Origin: Petunia secreta
Taxonomy: Eukaryota; Streptophyta; Magnoliopsida; Solanales; Solanaceae
Direction of reading: 5' to 3'
DNA: 64,000 nucleotides
Assembly: GCA_029990175.1 (NCBI GenBank)
Contig: JARKIP010000006.1
Location: 2,728,001-2,792,000 of the forward strand
The notes under the pieces were generated by a model. The model saw only the letters and a list, made by a program, of their open reading frames with translations, ran no database searches and was not told the DNA's origin. Position numbers and translations under genes: made by a program. Shown one piece after another: positions 21,999 to 32,695 of the stretch (the first letter of the stretch is position 1; every line of letters starts with the position of its first letter).

Positions 21999-23560
21999 TT
22001 GATGCATTATATGTATGGTATGTTAGAATTAAATTTGATTTTAGTTTCTAGCTTAATAAGAGATGGATATTCAATAACCAATAACTTTGATGTTATTGAG
22101 GTTAATAAATGTTTATCTCTTGTAGTGCATTATTGCATGGCCTTTTTATTGTTGATATGTCTTCCGAAGTTAACGATATTGATCAGGCACATAAGAGAAA
22201 ATAATCTTCGAAATTGAATAACACTTATATGTTGCTCTTGTATCAAGATCATATATTTATTTAAATAAGATATTGTGGTTGGTCTAGGATTGATCTTTTA
22301 GATTCACTGAAAGTGGAGGCACTACCAACCATGTGAATCCTACTTAAAAGGAAATATGACTCAGAGAAATTTCCTCTTAGAAGGAAATAGAGCTAGTGAT
22401 GAGTTAGAATTAATTCATTCCGAGCAGTATAGTCTAATGAACATACAAAGCAAGAGGTAGTTTTAAGTATTTTTATGACATTGATAAATGATCAAAATAT
22501 GAATATATTTATTTGATGCACTATAAGTCTTAATGATTTCAGAAATTCAAAGAGTTTAAGACTGAAAGGGAAAAGCATCATGGAAAATATTAAGTCACTG
22601 CAATCTGATCGTGATATTTATACCTTTCTGCATTGTTCATTGATTACATATCAGAATAAGAAATTCTGCCAATATTATCTACATCTGGGATGCTATAAAA
22701 AAATGGTATAGCAGAAAGAAGAAATAAGACTCTTATGGAGATGGTTAGATCAATGTGAAGTTGTTAAATTTGTTATTCACTTTCATATTGGGAATATGCA
22801 TTAGAAACATTAAATTACATTATAAATGTAGTCCTTCTATGTTAGTACCTTTTAAAAGGAAAAACTGATTACTTGGAATCAAGGATGAATGTGTCTATGT
22901 TTATTGGCTATCCAAAGTGGACGAAAGAAGTTTATTTCTTGTCATAATGAAATGAAGGTATTTGTTAGCATAAATACCAGATTTATAGAATATGACTATA
23001 TAATAAACAATGTTCCTAAAAGTAAATTTTATTTACTGGAACTGCACAAAGAAATAACAAGTGAATCACCTGAAAATCTAAAAGTTCAAAAAATCCAATC
23101 CACATGTTGGAATTGACATTCCATTAAATTTAAGTAATGAGAGAAATGTCAATAGACAAAAGATGCTTGAAAATCCACTACTCCAAAGTAGCGGGAGTGA
23201 TTTTGAGCAGAAAACACAAACAATAATAAGTCGTTAATATACACTACAAGATGAAGTTGTTCATATTATGGTATCGAAAGGTAAGAAAAGAATATTGAGA
23301 CTTAAGATTCTAATTATTATGTGGTTTCACCAAAAGAACATGGTAGTGTGACTTAGTAGTAGTACTTTGTCATAGTGGGAGAAAAGAATGAAAATGGTCT
23401 GGCGTGCACTCTTGGGAGAGCTTCATGGCTGGGTCCCTGCAGAGGTTAAGATCGATGAGTTAAAATCGGAAAACACTATTGGACAAAGAGTGCATTAGAA
23501 AATAACTTGGCTAGATCCTTTTTGGTATTCATGCAAAAAGAACGCATGTGAGAGTTATAG
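21999..23560 (+). pseudogene. Copia pol remnant: protease end, GAG-pre-integrase, integrase, RNase H end
   Basis: The 21,999-22,217 frame reads MYGMLELNLILVSSLIRDGY, the copia segment after protease. At 22,290-22,420 LLDSLKVEALPT marks the GAG-pre-integrase domain. At 22,555-22,760 pieces of the integrase core appear, ending with GIAERRN and TLMEMVRSM. At 22,880-23,116 MFIGYPKWTKE and NEMKVFVSINTRFIEYDYI give the integrase C-terminal part. RT is missing. At 23,480-23,590 ENNLARSF and the final KSKWE fit the end of copia RNase H before the polypurine tract. Stops are frequent throughout. Confidence 0.72.
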
Positions 23561-23576
23561 ATGCATGGTTGAAAGT

Positions 23577-23672
23577 CTAAGTGGGAGTTTGATGGGATAT
23601 ATAATATTAGCCATGTGTTTAGATATAGTATTTATTATAACAACGGCATGGTTATGAGTCTAAGTGGGAGAT
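23577..23672 (+). promoter_or_regulatory. Polypurine tract, duplicated with the LTR start
   Basis: GTCTAAGTGGGAG followed by TTTGATGGGATAT occurs near 23,576. The same motif followed by ATTGTTGGGATAT occurs at 23,659-23,682. The second precedes the LTR proper. The first looks like a duplicated tract with about 90 bp of LTR-like sequence. Confidence 0.65.
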
Positions 23673-24985
23673 TGTTGGGATATACTAATAACCATGTGGT
23701 TTTAGTTAGATTATTCCTTGTTGAACAATTGATTATTTATTTATTAAATATAATAAATTATTATTTATTTAGATCAATTGTGTCATGTGTGTCCTATTAT
23801 TTATTCACTAGTTAATATAGTGTGTAGAGCTAAGCTTATACACAAAAGATTAAATTATCGGTTCTTATAAATAATGGAGTAATGTTCACAATCTAAGATG
23901 GAAATTGAACAAACCATCGGTATAGTTGTAGTATAAGATTATATGTAATTTATCTGGATTATGGGAATGGTATAGTTCCAACTTCTTGTGCTAGTGCGTT
24001 TTGTGTGCATTGAACGGACCTAGTAGAGATAAGTATTTTAGACTGACTATATAAAACAAACTCTCTAACTCATCAAATGTACTTATACTCTTAATCTTGA
24101 TATAGCTATTATTAGTGGTGTATATTATTCATTGTCTTGATTTATCAATAGCTGAGGTCCATAATATATGGGTCAAATAAATTCTGATAAGTTGGATAAT
24201 GATAATATGTATTTGAAAAGTGATAGCTAGTTGATAGAATCCATGTCTCGTTATAGAGATTGATGACGCCTCTTTATGAAAGCTTATGAGTTTTCATGTG
24301 TAAATCTGGTTGCTGGATTTCGTATCCTGCACATGGAATAAGTTAAGCAGAAGTCTAAAGAATATTTCATTTAGTTAATATATTAAATTTTCAGTAATTT
24401 AATAATATTGATTGGTGTCTGTAATCTTAATGTGGGAAGTTAAATAAGATTTGATAGAATAATTTAAAATCCAACTGAGTGCAATTACAAATTTTTAGTG
24501 GAAATAATTTGTAATTTATTATGGAAAGGATAATTCAAGAAGAAAAAAAGAATTAACTCCATGATTGGAAGCTCTGCTAATTAATTATGTGGTACCTGCT
24601 GTGACCGAATTAGTACCAGGGGAGAAGTTTCTTGGTGAAAAAGAATCCTAGACAGTTTTGAAAAATGGTTTTAACCCTCAAAACTATATAAAAGGGATTC
24701 TTCGCCAAAGAAAGGACATACGGAAATCATATTATCTTTTCCTCTCTTGAATATTAGTTCCACTCAAATATTATTGTCTGGATATTTTTTTAGCACACAA
24801 CATAAGACTGTAGAACTAGAGAACGCGATATGCAGGCTGGATGACGAACTACTCAAAGGACTCGTGATTTCTTAAGAGATATTCCGTTTTATGGTTATAT
24901 AAAACTAAATTGTGTGCTAGTTGTCTATTACATATATGTGAGTTAATGATCCTGAAGTTGCTCCCAATGTGTTTATAATCCTTTA
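23673..24985 (+). repeat. Copia 3' LTR, full length
   Basis: 1,313 bp from TGTTGGGATATACTAA to about TAATCCTTTA (CA changed to TA by comparison with 2817-2818). TATA box CTATATAAAAG at 24,684-24,694. Its last ~630 bp match the LTR at 2183-2818. Confidence 0.78.
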
Positions 24986-25022
24986 CTTTTTCACTTTACT
25001 AGAATATTTTGTAGTGTCGGTT

Positions 25023-25059
25023 GGGGGGGAGGGGGAGGGGGAGGGGAAGGGGTAGGGGT
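25023..25059 (+). repeat. G-rich tract
   Basis: Runs of four to seven G separated by single A or AA. It could fold as a G-quadruplex. Confidence 0.8.
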
Positions 25060-25154
25060 GTGTAAAGAATTTGTATAACCAAAAAAATTATTTAGATAAT
25101 ATATGGATTTTGCCAAGGTAATGATGAATTGAACCCCTGCTTCAACGTAGCTTG

Positions 25155-25235
25155 TCGAGAGATCGAGATCAAGAGAAAGAGAGAAAGAGAGTGAGAGAGA
25201 GATAGAAAGAGAGATAGGGAGAGAGAGAGAGAGAG
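25155..25235 (+). repeat. GA-rich simple repeat, target of element B
   Basis: Mostly GAGAGA with AAGA and GATA variants. It continues on the far side of element B at 46,763-46,775, which shows that B inserted in it. Confidence 0.85.
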
Positions 25236-25888
25236 TGGTGCAAGCGGAAGTAAGTAAAGATAAAAGCAAGACACAAATCCAAACTTTATCCAAACAATAC
25301 CTAGGAACTATTCTACATACATTTTGGATAAAAGTGAACAAGCAACTATATTATGCAACGATCCTCAAGAAAACAACATTTCTTGCAAACCGAATGATCA
25401 AATAAGGAAAAGGTTCACTTCGGGTTCACCAAATAAACAAGTTCTCAAAAGGGTTTTTTTCTCTTAACAAGAGAGAGCTCAAAGATATTCTTAGGGTTCA
25501 AAGTTAGATAATGAAAGTAAGCTACTAGTGGAATTTACACAGTAAAGCCCACAGAATAAGTTTAGAAATAAGGCCACAAGGCCACCCAAAATAAAGCCAC
25601 ACAGGACCGAAAATATCATTGTCTTGGCTCGAGCACTCTCAGTCATGGGTACAAGCGTAGCGTTCAGACTCCCACTGTTAGATGCCGGCCATCTTGATAT
25701 GTACGCTCTCCTCCTTAGGCACAAGCTTGCATACTGAGCTTCCACAATTGGTGCCCGGCCACATGGCCTCCGAGTCGCTTCCTCCCAGCCACACTAAATA
25801 AATATGTGCATCATGCATATCATTGGCTTGAATTTGTGTAACCGGTCTTGATGGCACAAACAAATCTTGATGAGCTTGGGCTGCATCA
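25236..25888 (-). repeat. Element B LTR, downstream (3') copy
   Basis: 653 bp, TG...CA. It aligns with 30,913-31,314 plus 46,628-46,762. Confidence 0.9.
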
Positions 25889-25899
25889 TCCTCTCAGTC

Positions 25900-26551
25900 T
25901 TAAGAAGATTTCTCCCTCAAAATCGTGCCATCTTCTACCTCCGGCATCTTACCTGCGACACAAGGAGTCAAGTCAGCAACATTAAAGATGTTGGATACAT
26001 TATACTCAACTGGGAGGTCGATCACATAAGCATTGTTGTTGATTTTGTGTAGCACTTGAAACAGATCATCCCCTCTCGGAGCCAACTTTACTTTCCTTCG
26101 ATTCGGAACCTCTCCTTGTGGAAGCGCCCCCAAATCCAATCTCCCTTCATTAACTGCAGCTTTTGCGCCCCTTGTTCTTCTTCGACGACACCTTATCATA
26201 TGCTTCCTCGAGATTTTTCCTCACTTTAGCATGAAGCTCGAGCAAGGAAGTAGCTCAGTGTATACCTTCAAAATCAACAATGACATCTCGAGGCAACGGG
26301 GTTAAATCAAGTGGAATTAAAGGGTTAAAACCATACATAATCTCAAATGGAGTCATTCAAATCATTGTGTGCAAGGTACAGTTGTGCGTAAATTCTATTA
26401 TTGGCAAACGATCAGCCCAAGTCCCGGCCTTACCTTTGGTCATAGCTCGAAATAGAGCTCCCAAGGTGCTGTTGAGCACCTCTATCTGCCCATTCGTTTG
26501 AGGATGATGAGATGTTAAGAACAACAACGTAGTGCCAAGTGCAACCCACAA
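25900..26551 (-). pseudogene. Element B integrase core end and C-terminal domain
   Basis: The frame 26,357-26,551 has SHHPQTNGQIEVLNSTLGAL, holding the third catalytic residue (E) of the DDE triad, and then WADRLPIIEFTHN. The frame 25,900-26,199 has LFQVLHKINNNAYVIDLPVE and NIFNVADLTPCVAG, the same tail as in element A. The two are in different frames with stops between them. No chromodomain is visible. Confidence 0.78.
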
Positions 26552-26844
26552 ACATTTTCAAAAATTACTCAATAATTTAGAGTCCTGATTACTCATAATA
26601 GTACGAGGCACAGCATGAAACTTTAACATATGAGTAATAAAAAAATTAGAAATATGTTGTGCATCATCATATTTCTTGCACGATATAAACTGAGCCATTT
26701 TGAAAAATCTACCCACCACGAAAAGATGCTATCATGTCCGCCCCTAGACCGTGGACACCCATCATTAAATTCATGGATATATCAACCCACAGACTAGAAG
26801 GAATTGGTAACAGAATGTACAATCCATGGGGACTAGACCTAGAC
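26552..26844 (-). pseudogene. Element B integrase core start, decayed
   Basis: Lies between the zinc-finger end and the readable core end. The counterpart in A is at about 4560-4760. No open frame. Confidence 0.45.
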
Positions 26845-28059
26845 TTAGCCCTCTTGAACTAAATAAGCATTGAAAAATCTCTCCACATCTTGCCGCTTCT
26901 TCGACCAATGGAACTGCTCGAACAGAATTTTGACAGTCTTATCCATCTCGAAAAGACCCTTTAAATCCCCGATGTGAGCTTCTTGAACCAAAAGCTTTCT
27001 CCATGATGACACGGGCACACACACTCTCCTCTTTTTGAAGACATACCCACCATGCCATTGATATTTGTCCACCCTCCGGCCTCTTATTATAGAATCGCAG
27101 ACTCCCTTGAGCTTAAGGTCATGTTCATACATCGACTTGATGCTCTCGAAACCCATAAGCCTAGACATTAGAGTGGTCATTAAGGCAAACTTCCTTGATA
27201 ACACATCAGCCACAACATTCTCATTTCCCTTTTTATAATGAATTATATAGGGAAAACTCTCTATAAACTCCACCTCTTGGTGTGTCTCCAGTTCAACTTC
27301 TCTTGGCCCCGGAGATGTCAAAGACTCATGGTCACTTTTTATCACAAACTCTCTCAGCCACAGATAATGTTGCCAATGTGCCAATGCTCTCACCAAGGCG
27401 TACAACTCCTTATCATACGTTGAGTAACTCAAGGCTGTACCCTTAAGCTTTTCACTAAAGTAAGCAATAGGCTTCCCATCTTGCATTAACACTCCACCTA
27501 TCCCGACCCCGGACGCATCATATTTGACCTCAAAAGCATTATTAAATTTGGGCAATTGCAACAATGGTGCAGAACTAAGCCTACGCTTCAACTCTTGGAA
27601 GGCCCTCTCTTGGGACTCTCCCCACACAAATGGTTGGTCTTTCCTAACCAATTCAGTCAGAGTTTTTTCCACGGTGCTAAAGTTATTGACAAACATTTGA
27701 TAAAAACTAGCCAACCCATGAAAACTACGAACATGGGACACAGAAGTTGAGGTCGGCCAATCTTTAATAGCTTCAACTTTTGATTCATCAACTTCAACAC
27801 TATTAGAACTCACAATAAAACGAAGAAAAACAACACGTTCAACACAAAAGCACCATTCTTTGTAATTAGCATACAATTTCTCAACTCTTAAAACATCGAG
27901 CACAAGCCTTAAGTGTTCTACATGCTCATCCACAGATTTGATATAAACAAGTATGTAATCGAAATACATAACAAGAAAATTATTTATAAACGATTTAAGC
28001 ACATGGTTCATCAATCTCATGAAGGTTCTCGATGCGTTAGAGAGGCCGAAAGGCATCAC
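26845..28059 (-). pseudogene. Element B RT, RNase H and integrase start, 404-codon frame
   Basis: The longest open frame in the window. Domains in order: RT palm (MMPFGLSNASRTFMRLMN, residues 1-18), active site LVMYFDYILVY (about 30-40), thumb (VEAIKDWPTSTSVSHVRSF), RNase H (KYDASGVGIGGVLMQDGKPI, then STYDKELYALVRAL and FVIKSDHESL), and the integrase finger (EAHIGDLKGLFEMDKT). In the active site the second aspartate of FDD is tyrosine, which should abolish polymerase activity. The zinc-finger histidine is also lost (HFG to LFE). A long frame here reflects chance survival, not function. Confidence 0.9.
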
Positions 28060-28119
28060 TAACCATTCATAAAGACCGAATTTGGTCTTGAATAAAGTTT
28101 TCCACTCAATTACCCAGTT

Positions 28120-28365
28120 TCATAAGGATTTGGTAGGGTAACCGGACCTAAGATCAATCTTGGAAAAATAACATGAGCCACTCAATTCATCAAGTGTGAC
28201 ATCTAATCTAGGGATAGGATGATTATGCTTTATGGTTATTTTGTTGACTACCCGGCAATCAGTGCACATTCTCCATGTTCCGTCCTTCTTTGGCACAAGT
28301 ATCACCGAAACGGCACAGGGACTCAGACTCTCACGGACCATTCCTTTGTTAAGAAATTTGTCCAC
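28120..28365 (-). pseudogene. Element B RT fingers
   Basis: 81 codons with MVRESLSPCAVSVILVPKKD, WRMCTDCRVVNKITIKHNHP and FSKIDLRSGY. A frame change near 28,115 separates it from the palm. Confidence 0.85.
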
Positions 28366-28449
28366 CTGTCGTTGGAGCTCTTTGATGTCCTCGGGATTAC
28401 ACCGGTAGGATAGTTTGTTCGGGATTTGAGATCCTGGAATGAAGTCAAT

Positions 28450-28901
28450 TTAGTTCTTGATTCCCCTTAATAGAGGTAATCTACCAGGCATTTCTTCAGG
28501 AAACATGTCCCCTAATTCCTGCAAAATACTTTGAATAACACTAGGCAAAGGATTATTGTTTGTGAAATCATTAGTAGAGCTCATAAAGATGCCCTTATGT
28601 AAGAGGCAGATCATAATCTTGTTTTTGTCATTGCCTCTCAAATACTCCTCCGGTTGCATAATTACACAAACATTACCTTCCATGGCGGTCTCTTCGCTTC
28701 CTCTTCGGCTTCAAGTCTAATCCCCACAGAAAATTTGGCCTTAGCCACTTCTTTCAGTTCTCTCATACGTTTGTAGTCCTCACTGACTTGTTTCGAAGAC
28801 AAGGGTTTAAGTATGAAACTCTTGCCCTCGAGCTTAGCAGTGTAGGCGTTGGTTTGGCTGTCATGAACAACGGCCCTATCATATTGCCATGGGTTGCCCA
28901 A
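28450..28901 (-). pseudogene. Element B protease-RT linker
   Basis: Two overlapping frames (28,450-28,683 and 28,662-28,901). They hold NAYTAKLEGKSFILKPLSSK and LGDMFPEEMPGRLPLLRGI, the conserved linker also seen in element A at 6368-6721. Confidence 0.7.
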
Positions 28902-28971
28902 TAAGAAATGACAAGCCTACATTAGGACTACATCAAACATAAACTCATCTTGATAAGCCCCCGCATTAAAT

Positions 28972-29364
28972 TTAATCAACACTTGCTTCGACCCTTAGTT
29001 CTCCACACTCATTGAGCCATTGTAACCAGTAGGGATATGGATGTTTCAACGTGGGCGGTCCTACTTGTGATACCAAGGTTTGCCTCACCACATTAACACA
29101 ACTGCCCGAATCAATGATCACCGAACACACTTTTCCCCTTACCCGGCACCTTGCATGAAAGAGATTTTCCCTTTGCATATCTTCCTCGTCCTCCATGCTC
29201 ATAGTACTCAAATTCTTCCATGCCACGAGAAACATGTCGGGCCTTTTATCTTCTGCTGCTTCATCTTCGTGCTCAACATGGTCAACACGGTAAGCTTGTT
29301 CTCCGTTTTCTCCATCTGAATCGCTCTCTTGTTCTCGGATAGTTCCATCTTCGAGCAAGATCAT
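28972..29364 (-). pseudogene. Element B aspartic protease
   Basis: A 130-codon frame. An acidic N-terminal part is followed by NLFHARCRVRGKVCSVIIDS and GSCVNVVRQTLVSQVG; DSG is the protease active site. It then continues into HPYPYWLQWLNECGELRV, typical for this family. It would work as a dimer on the polyprotein. Confidence 0.78.
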
Positions 29365-30201
29365 AGCTCAGCAAGTTGAACAATCTTTGGCCATATCCAT
29401 AGCCCCTGCACTTGTGACATTGAATCGATGAAGCACAAGGAATATTGAGTTGAGTTTTACCTCTTGACTCCTTGGAGTCATTTCTGGACACGCCCTTGTT
29501 GAAGGGTTTTTTCACATCTCGACCAGTAGTGCTGATTGGACTCAGGCTCTTCCACTCTTTTCTCCAAGTCAAAAGAGTAGAAGTAGTGCTCCCTCTCTAT
29601 AGCTACATGGACAACTTTATTCAATGAATTAAATACATACAACTTCAGTTAAGATGACAACTCTCGATATAGCCTGAGCCATATGAATCTTTTCAAATTC
29701 ATCAAAGTATTCCTCTACTGATTTGGAACCCTACTTCAATTCATACAGCTTCTGGAGTTGCTCTTGACGATTTTTGGCTGTGAAATACTTAGCATCCATC
29801 ACTCTCTTTATTTGTATCCAAATAAGGTACTCGGGTAGATCATGCCTTCTTCTCATCCTTTTCTAGGATTACCACCAAGTGGAAACATATGCCTCAAATG
29901 AAGCAATGGCATAGGCTGCTTTTCTCTCATCAGTCATCTTATTTGTTTCAAAGATTCGTTCTAAACGAACCTTCCAATCAAGATATTGGTCTGTATCACT
30001 AGTCACTTTGAATGGTGGAATAGTGATCTTAACGTTGTTTAAGTTCGTTTCTCTACCACCACGGGCTTGCTCTGGATACTCTCCCAAATAGTCATCGGCC
30101 TCACGCTCAAGATTTCTATCATCGTAAGCTCCACGACCTCGGCCACAAGGGTTCCCATGGCCTCTTTGAGTCTGTCCTCTTAGTAAATACGATGGCTCCA
30201 A
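29282..30201 (-). pseudogene. Element B Gag, broken
   Basis: The part 29,869-30,201 carries NVKITIPPFKVTSDTDQYLD, WKVRLERIFETNKMTDERK, the start of the retrotransposon gag domain, preceded by an Arg/Gly-rich stretch (RGQTQRGHGNPCGRGRG). The part 29,282-29,572 carries a damaged zinc knuckle, CHKCRGYGYGQRLF, in which the H and last C are lost through a frameshift. Between them (29,573-29,868) the frame is broken. Confidence 0.75.
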
Positions 30202-30895
30202 GTCAGCTTCGACCTAGGGAAACTCTCCATCTCGAACATCACCCTCTTCTTCAACGGCCATTAGATTTCTCCGGGGCTTCAAGAGTGGTGGTATATTTGC
30301 TTGGGGTATGCCCAAGACTTGCTCATTACAAACTGCTTCAAATCTCAACCGTTGTCGACGAGCCAACTCATTGAACTATGTCGGTTTCATACGAGTAGCA
30401 TTACTAGTGCCTTCACCGACCCATTTTGAGTTCACGGAGGCTCATTTTTGCTCAAGATTAGCAATTTGATCATCTAGTCCTCTCACCTCGGCACTAATCC
30501 CTGTTATCTCGGCCAGAAGATTAGCCAAAGATATTTCAAGCACGTCCATATTTTTCTCTCTGTTCCCATCCATGTACGTGCAAAATCAAAGATTAAAAGA
30601 AGTGTTAGGTTAGAAAACACCTCACAAACCCCCTCACTTTGTTTGGTGATACTCGGGTTCACTTATTTTCAAGGTACGATTACACAAGAACCTGTCACAA
30701 ATGGCTTCTTTGGATTGATCGATCTCCTAGTCGACCCGGTAACAACAACAATCAAGACCGATGAATTTTTTTTTTGAATTTTTCTTTTCTTCTATTTTTT
30801 TTAAATAAAACAAACAAGAACAAGAACACTAAACTGAAAAACAAAACTAGGCACGACGAACAAGATTGAGGGTGTAAGAACAAAATCCAAATCGT
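30202..30895 (-). other. Element B Gag N-terminus remnant and leader
   Basis: Resembles 8138-8674 of element A in outline (EEGE-type motif near 30,240, NxxAEITGISAEVRG-like helix near 30,500) but without a long frame. The leader contains a T-rich run at 30,767-30,800. Confidence 0.5.
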
Positions 30896-30907
30896 GCTCT
30901 CATACCA
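30896..30907 (-). promoter_or_regulatory. Element B primer binding site
   Basis: The minus strand reads TGGTATGAGAGC, one mismatch from the initiator tRNA-Met site. Confidence 0.85.
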
Positions 30908-30912
30908 AAAAC

Positions 30913-31314
30913 TGATGTAAGCGGAAGTAAGTAAATATAAAAGCAAGACACAAATCCAAATTTTATCCAAACAATACATAGGAACTAGTCTAGATACGTT
31001 TTTGATGAAAGTGAATAAGAACCTATACTATGCAACGATCCTCAAAAATAATATTTCTAGCAAACCAAATGATCAAAGAAGAAAAATGTTCAATTCGGAT
31101 TCACCAAATGAACAAGTTTCCTATAAAGGTTTTTTTTTTCTCTTAACGAGAGAAAGCTAAAATCTATTCTTAGGGTTCAAATTTAGATAACGAAAGTAAG
31201 CTGCTAGTTGGGTTTATATAGTAAAGCCCACGGAATAGTTTAGAAATAGGGCCACAAGTTTGCCTATAACAAGGCCACGCAGGGCCGAAAATATCGGTGT
31301 CTTGGCTCGGGCAC
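30913..31314 (-). repeat. Element B 5' LTR, first part
   Basis: 402 bp, starting TGATGTAAGCGG in plus reading. It is cut by element C after CTCGGGCAC. Confidence 0.9.
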
Positions 31315-32574
31315 TGATGTTGGGTGTATACCTTATGTTTCGGCGTCGATTTTTTATGGCTTTTGTTTTGTTTTTATGGTATTATGTGCACAACAATGAT
31401 GGATTTGAGGTAAAATACTTACTTGAGGTATTTGAATGTTTTAGGAGCAAAATGAAGTAAATTGGAGCTTGATTTGTGCAAGAACAAGGAAGAGGCAGCG
31501 CATACAGCCTCCCATGCTTGGCATGCTTGGCTGTATGGCCTGGGAAGAGTGAAAAGTTAAAGAAATCAAAGACTAGCAGCCATACATCCATGAGCGCGAG
31601 GCATGCTCGGCTGTATGCGCCGAAAAACAGTCCCAGAGCAGCTTGGAAAGGCTAACAGCATGGGCCACTTAGAATATTTCGTATTTAAACACTTGTAAAC
31701 ATATTTTTAGAGAGGATTACGTACTTTTGGAGGCAAGAACAATAGTAGATTCTAGAGCATTAAAGATTCATCAATTGAGTTGTAAATCTTCTTTCCTTTT
31801 GATTGTTTCATGACTTTTGGATTAATTTGTGAGAAAGCTATCTTGTCTATGAGTAGCTAAACTCTATTATTCTAGGGTTATGGGTTAACCATGAAAGTTG
31901 TACTCTGAAGTTGATTGAAATCCATTAAATTTATCAAATTGAGTTGTTTATTTAATTTTGCTCTAAATTACTTGATTTCCTGGCCAGTTGTTAAGTACTA
32001 TCTATGAACCTAAGGTTGAACTCGAAAGTGGGAACCGTAGGTTGCAATATAATTAAATAGAGCATGATCCTTAACCTGGGAATCGGGGAATAGTTTCGCA
32101 GTTAAGATAGGAATATACCTAACAGTCACGCTTAATCAGTATACAGGAGAAGCACATGCATTCTTGTTAATTCTAATTTCATAGGCATATAGGCGTTAAG
32201 TTAGCTTGAATAGGCGAGCAGGGTATCGAAAGAGCTCTGTGAGTATTATCAACCCTGTGATTACCAACTCAGATAAATAAAGTTAATTCAATTAGCGGAG
32301 GAGTGCAACAAGATTGGTGAACATCCCATAATCCTGGAATATTTCCTCTCACTGATATCTGAAACTTTTGAATTGTCTTGCATTCAATTCTTACTTCAAT
32401 TACTTTTAGTTAATTAGTTTAATTAAACACACTCAAAATTTGGTTGAACTCTCTTGAACAATATTTGAATTAAAGTTTGTCTAGTTAATAATTAATCGAT
32501 AATCCTCGTGGGAACGATACTTTCTTATCACTTAAGATCGACCGCAAATACTTGTGTGTGCGTTTGGAGCGACA
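31315..32574 (+). repeat. Element C 5' LTR
   Basis: 1,260 bp. It aligns end to end with 45,381-46,627 with visible substitutions and small indels; a 13-bp segment near 31,760 is absent from the other copy. Confidence 0.93.
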
Positions 32575-32580
32575 AGTTTT

Positions 32581-32597
32581 TGGCGCCGTTGCCGGGG
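32581..32597 (+). promoter_or_regulatory. Element C primer binding site, tRNA-Asp
   Basis: TGGCGCCGTTGCCGGGG, six bases after the LTR, complements the 3' end of plant tRNA-Asp, a primer used by Athila-like elements. Confidence 0.85.
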
Positions 32598-32695
32598 ACT
32601 AGATTTAATTAGTTTCTAGATTAGCTTTTATTTGTTATTTTTTCAAGATTAATTTTTGTTTTAGTTGTCTTTGGGTGTTTCAGGTTTTGGCTTGA

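Larger units (their letters stand above)
2183..24985 (+). mobile_element. Ty1/copia retrotransposon, decayed and heavily interrupted
   Basis: I join these parts by inference. A truncated LTR at about 2183-2818 is followed by a tRNA-iMet primer site. A matching full LTR lies at 23,673-24,985, preceded by a polypurine tract and decayed copia pol on the same strand. The LTR copies align over about 630 bp, from 2180 and from 24,351. Everything between 3,130 and about 21,541 that is not copia would be later insertions (gypsy element A, a Helitron, a Tat fragment). A copia gag was not found. The two LTRs could alternatively come from two different copies. Confidence 0.6.

Noticed and set aside
24991..25341. 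Minus-strand frames rich in Ser/Leu and Pro
   Set aside because: Translation of GA and G-rich low-complexity DNA.
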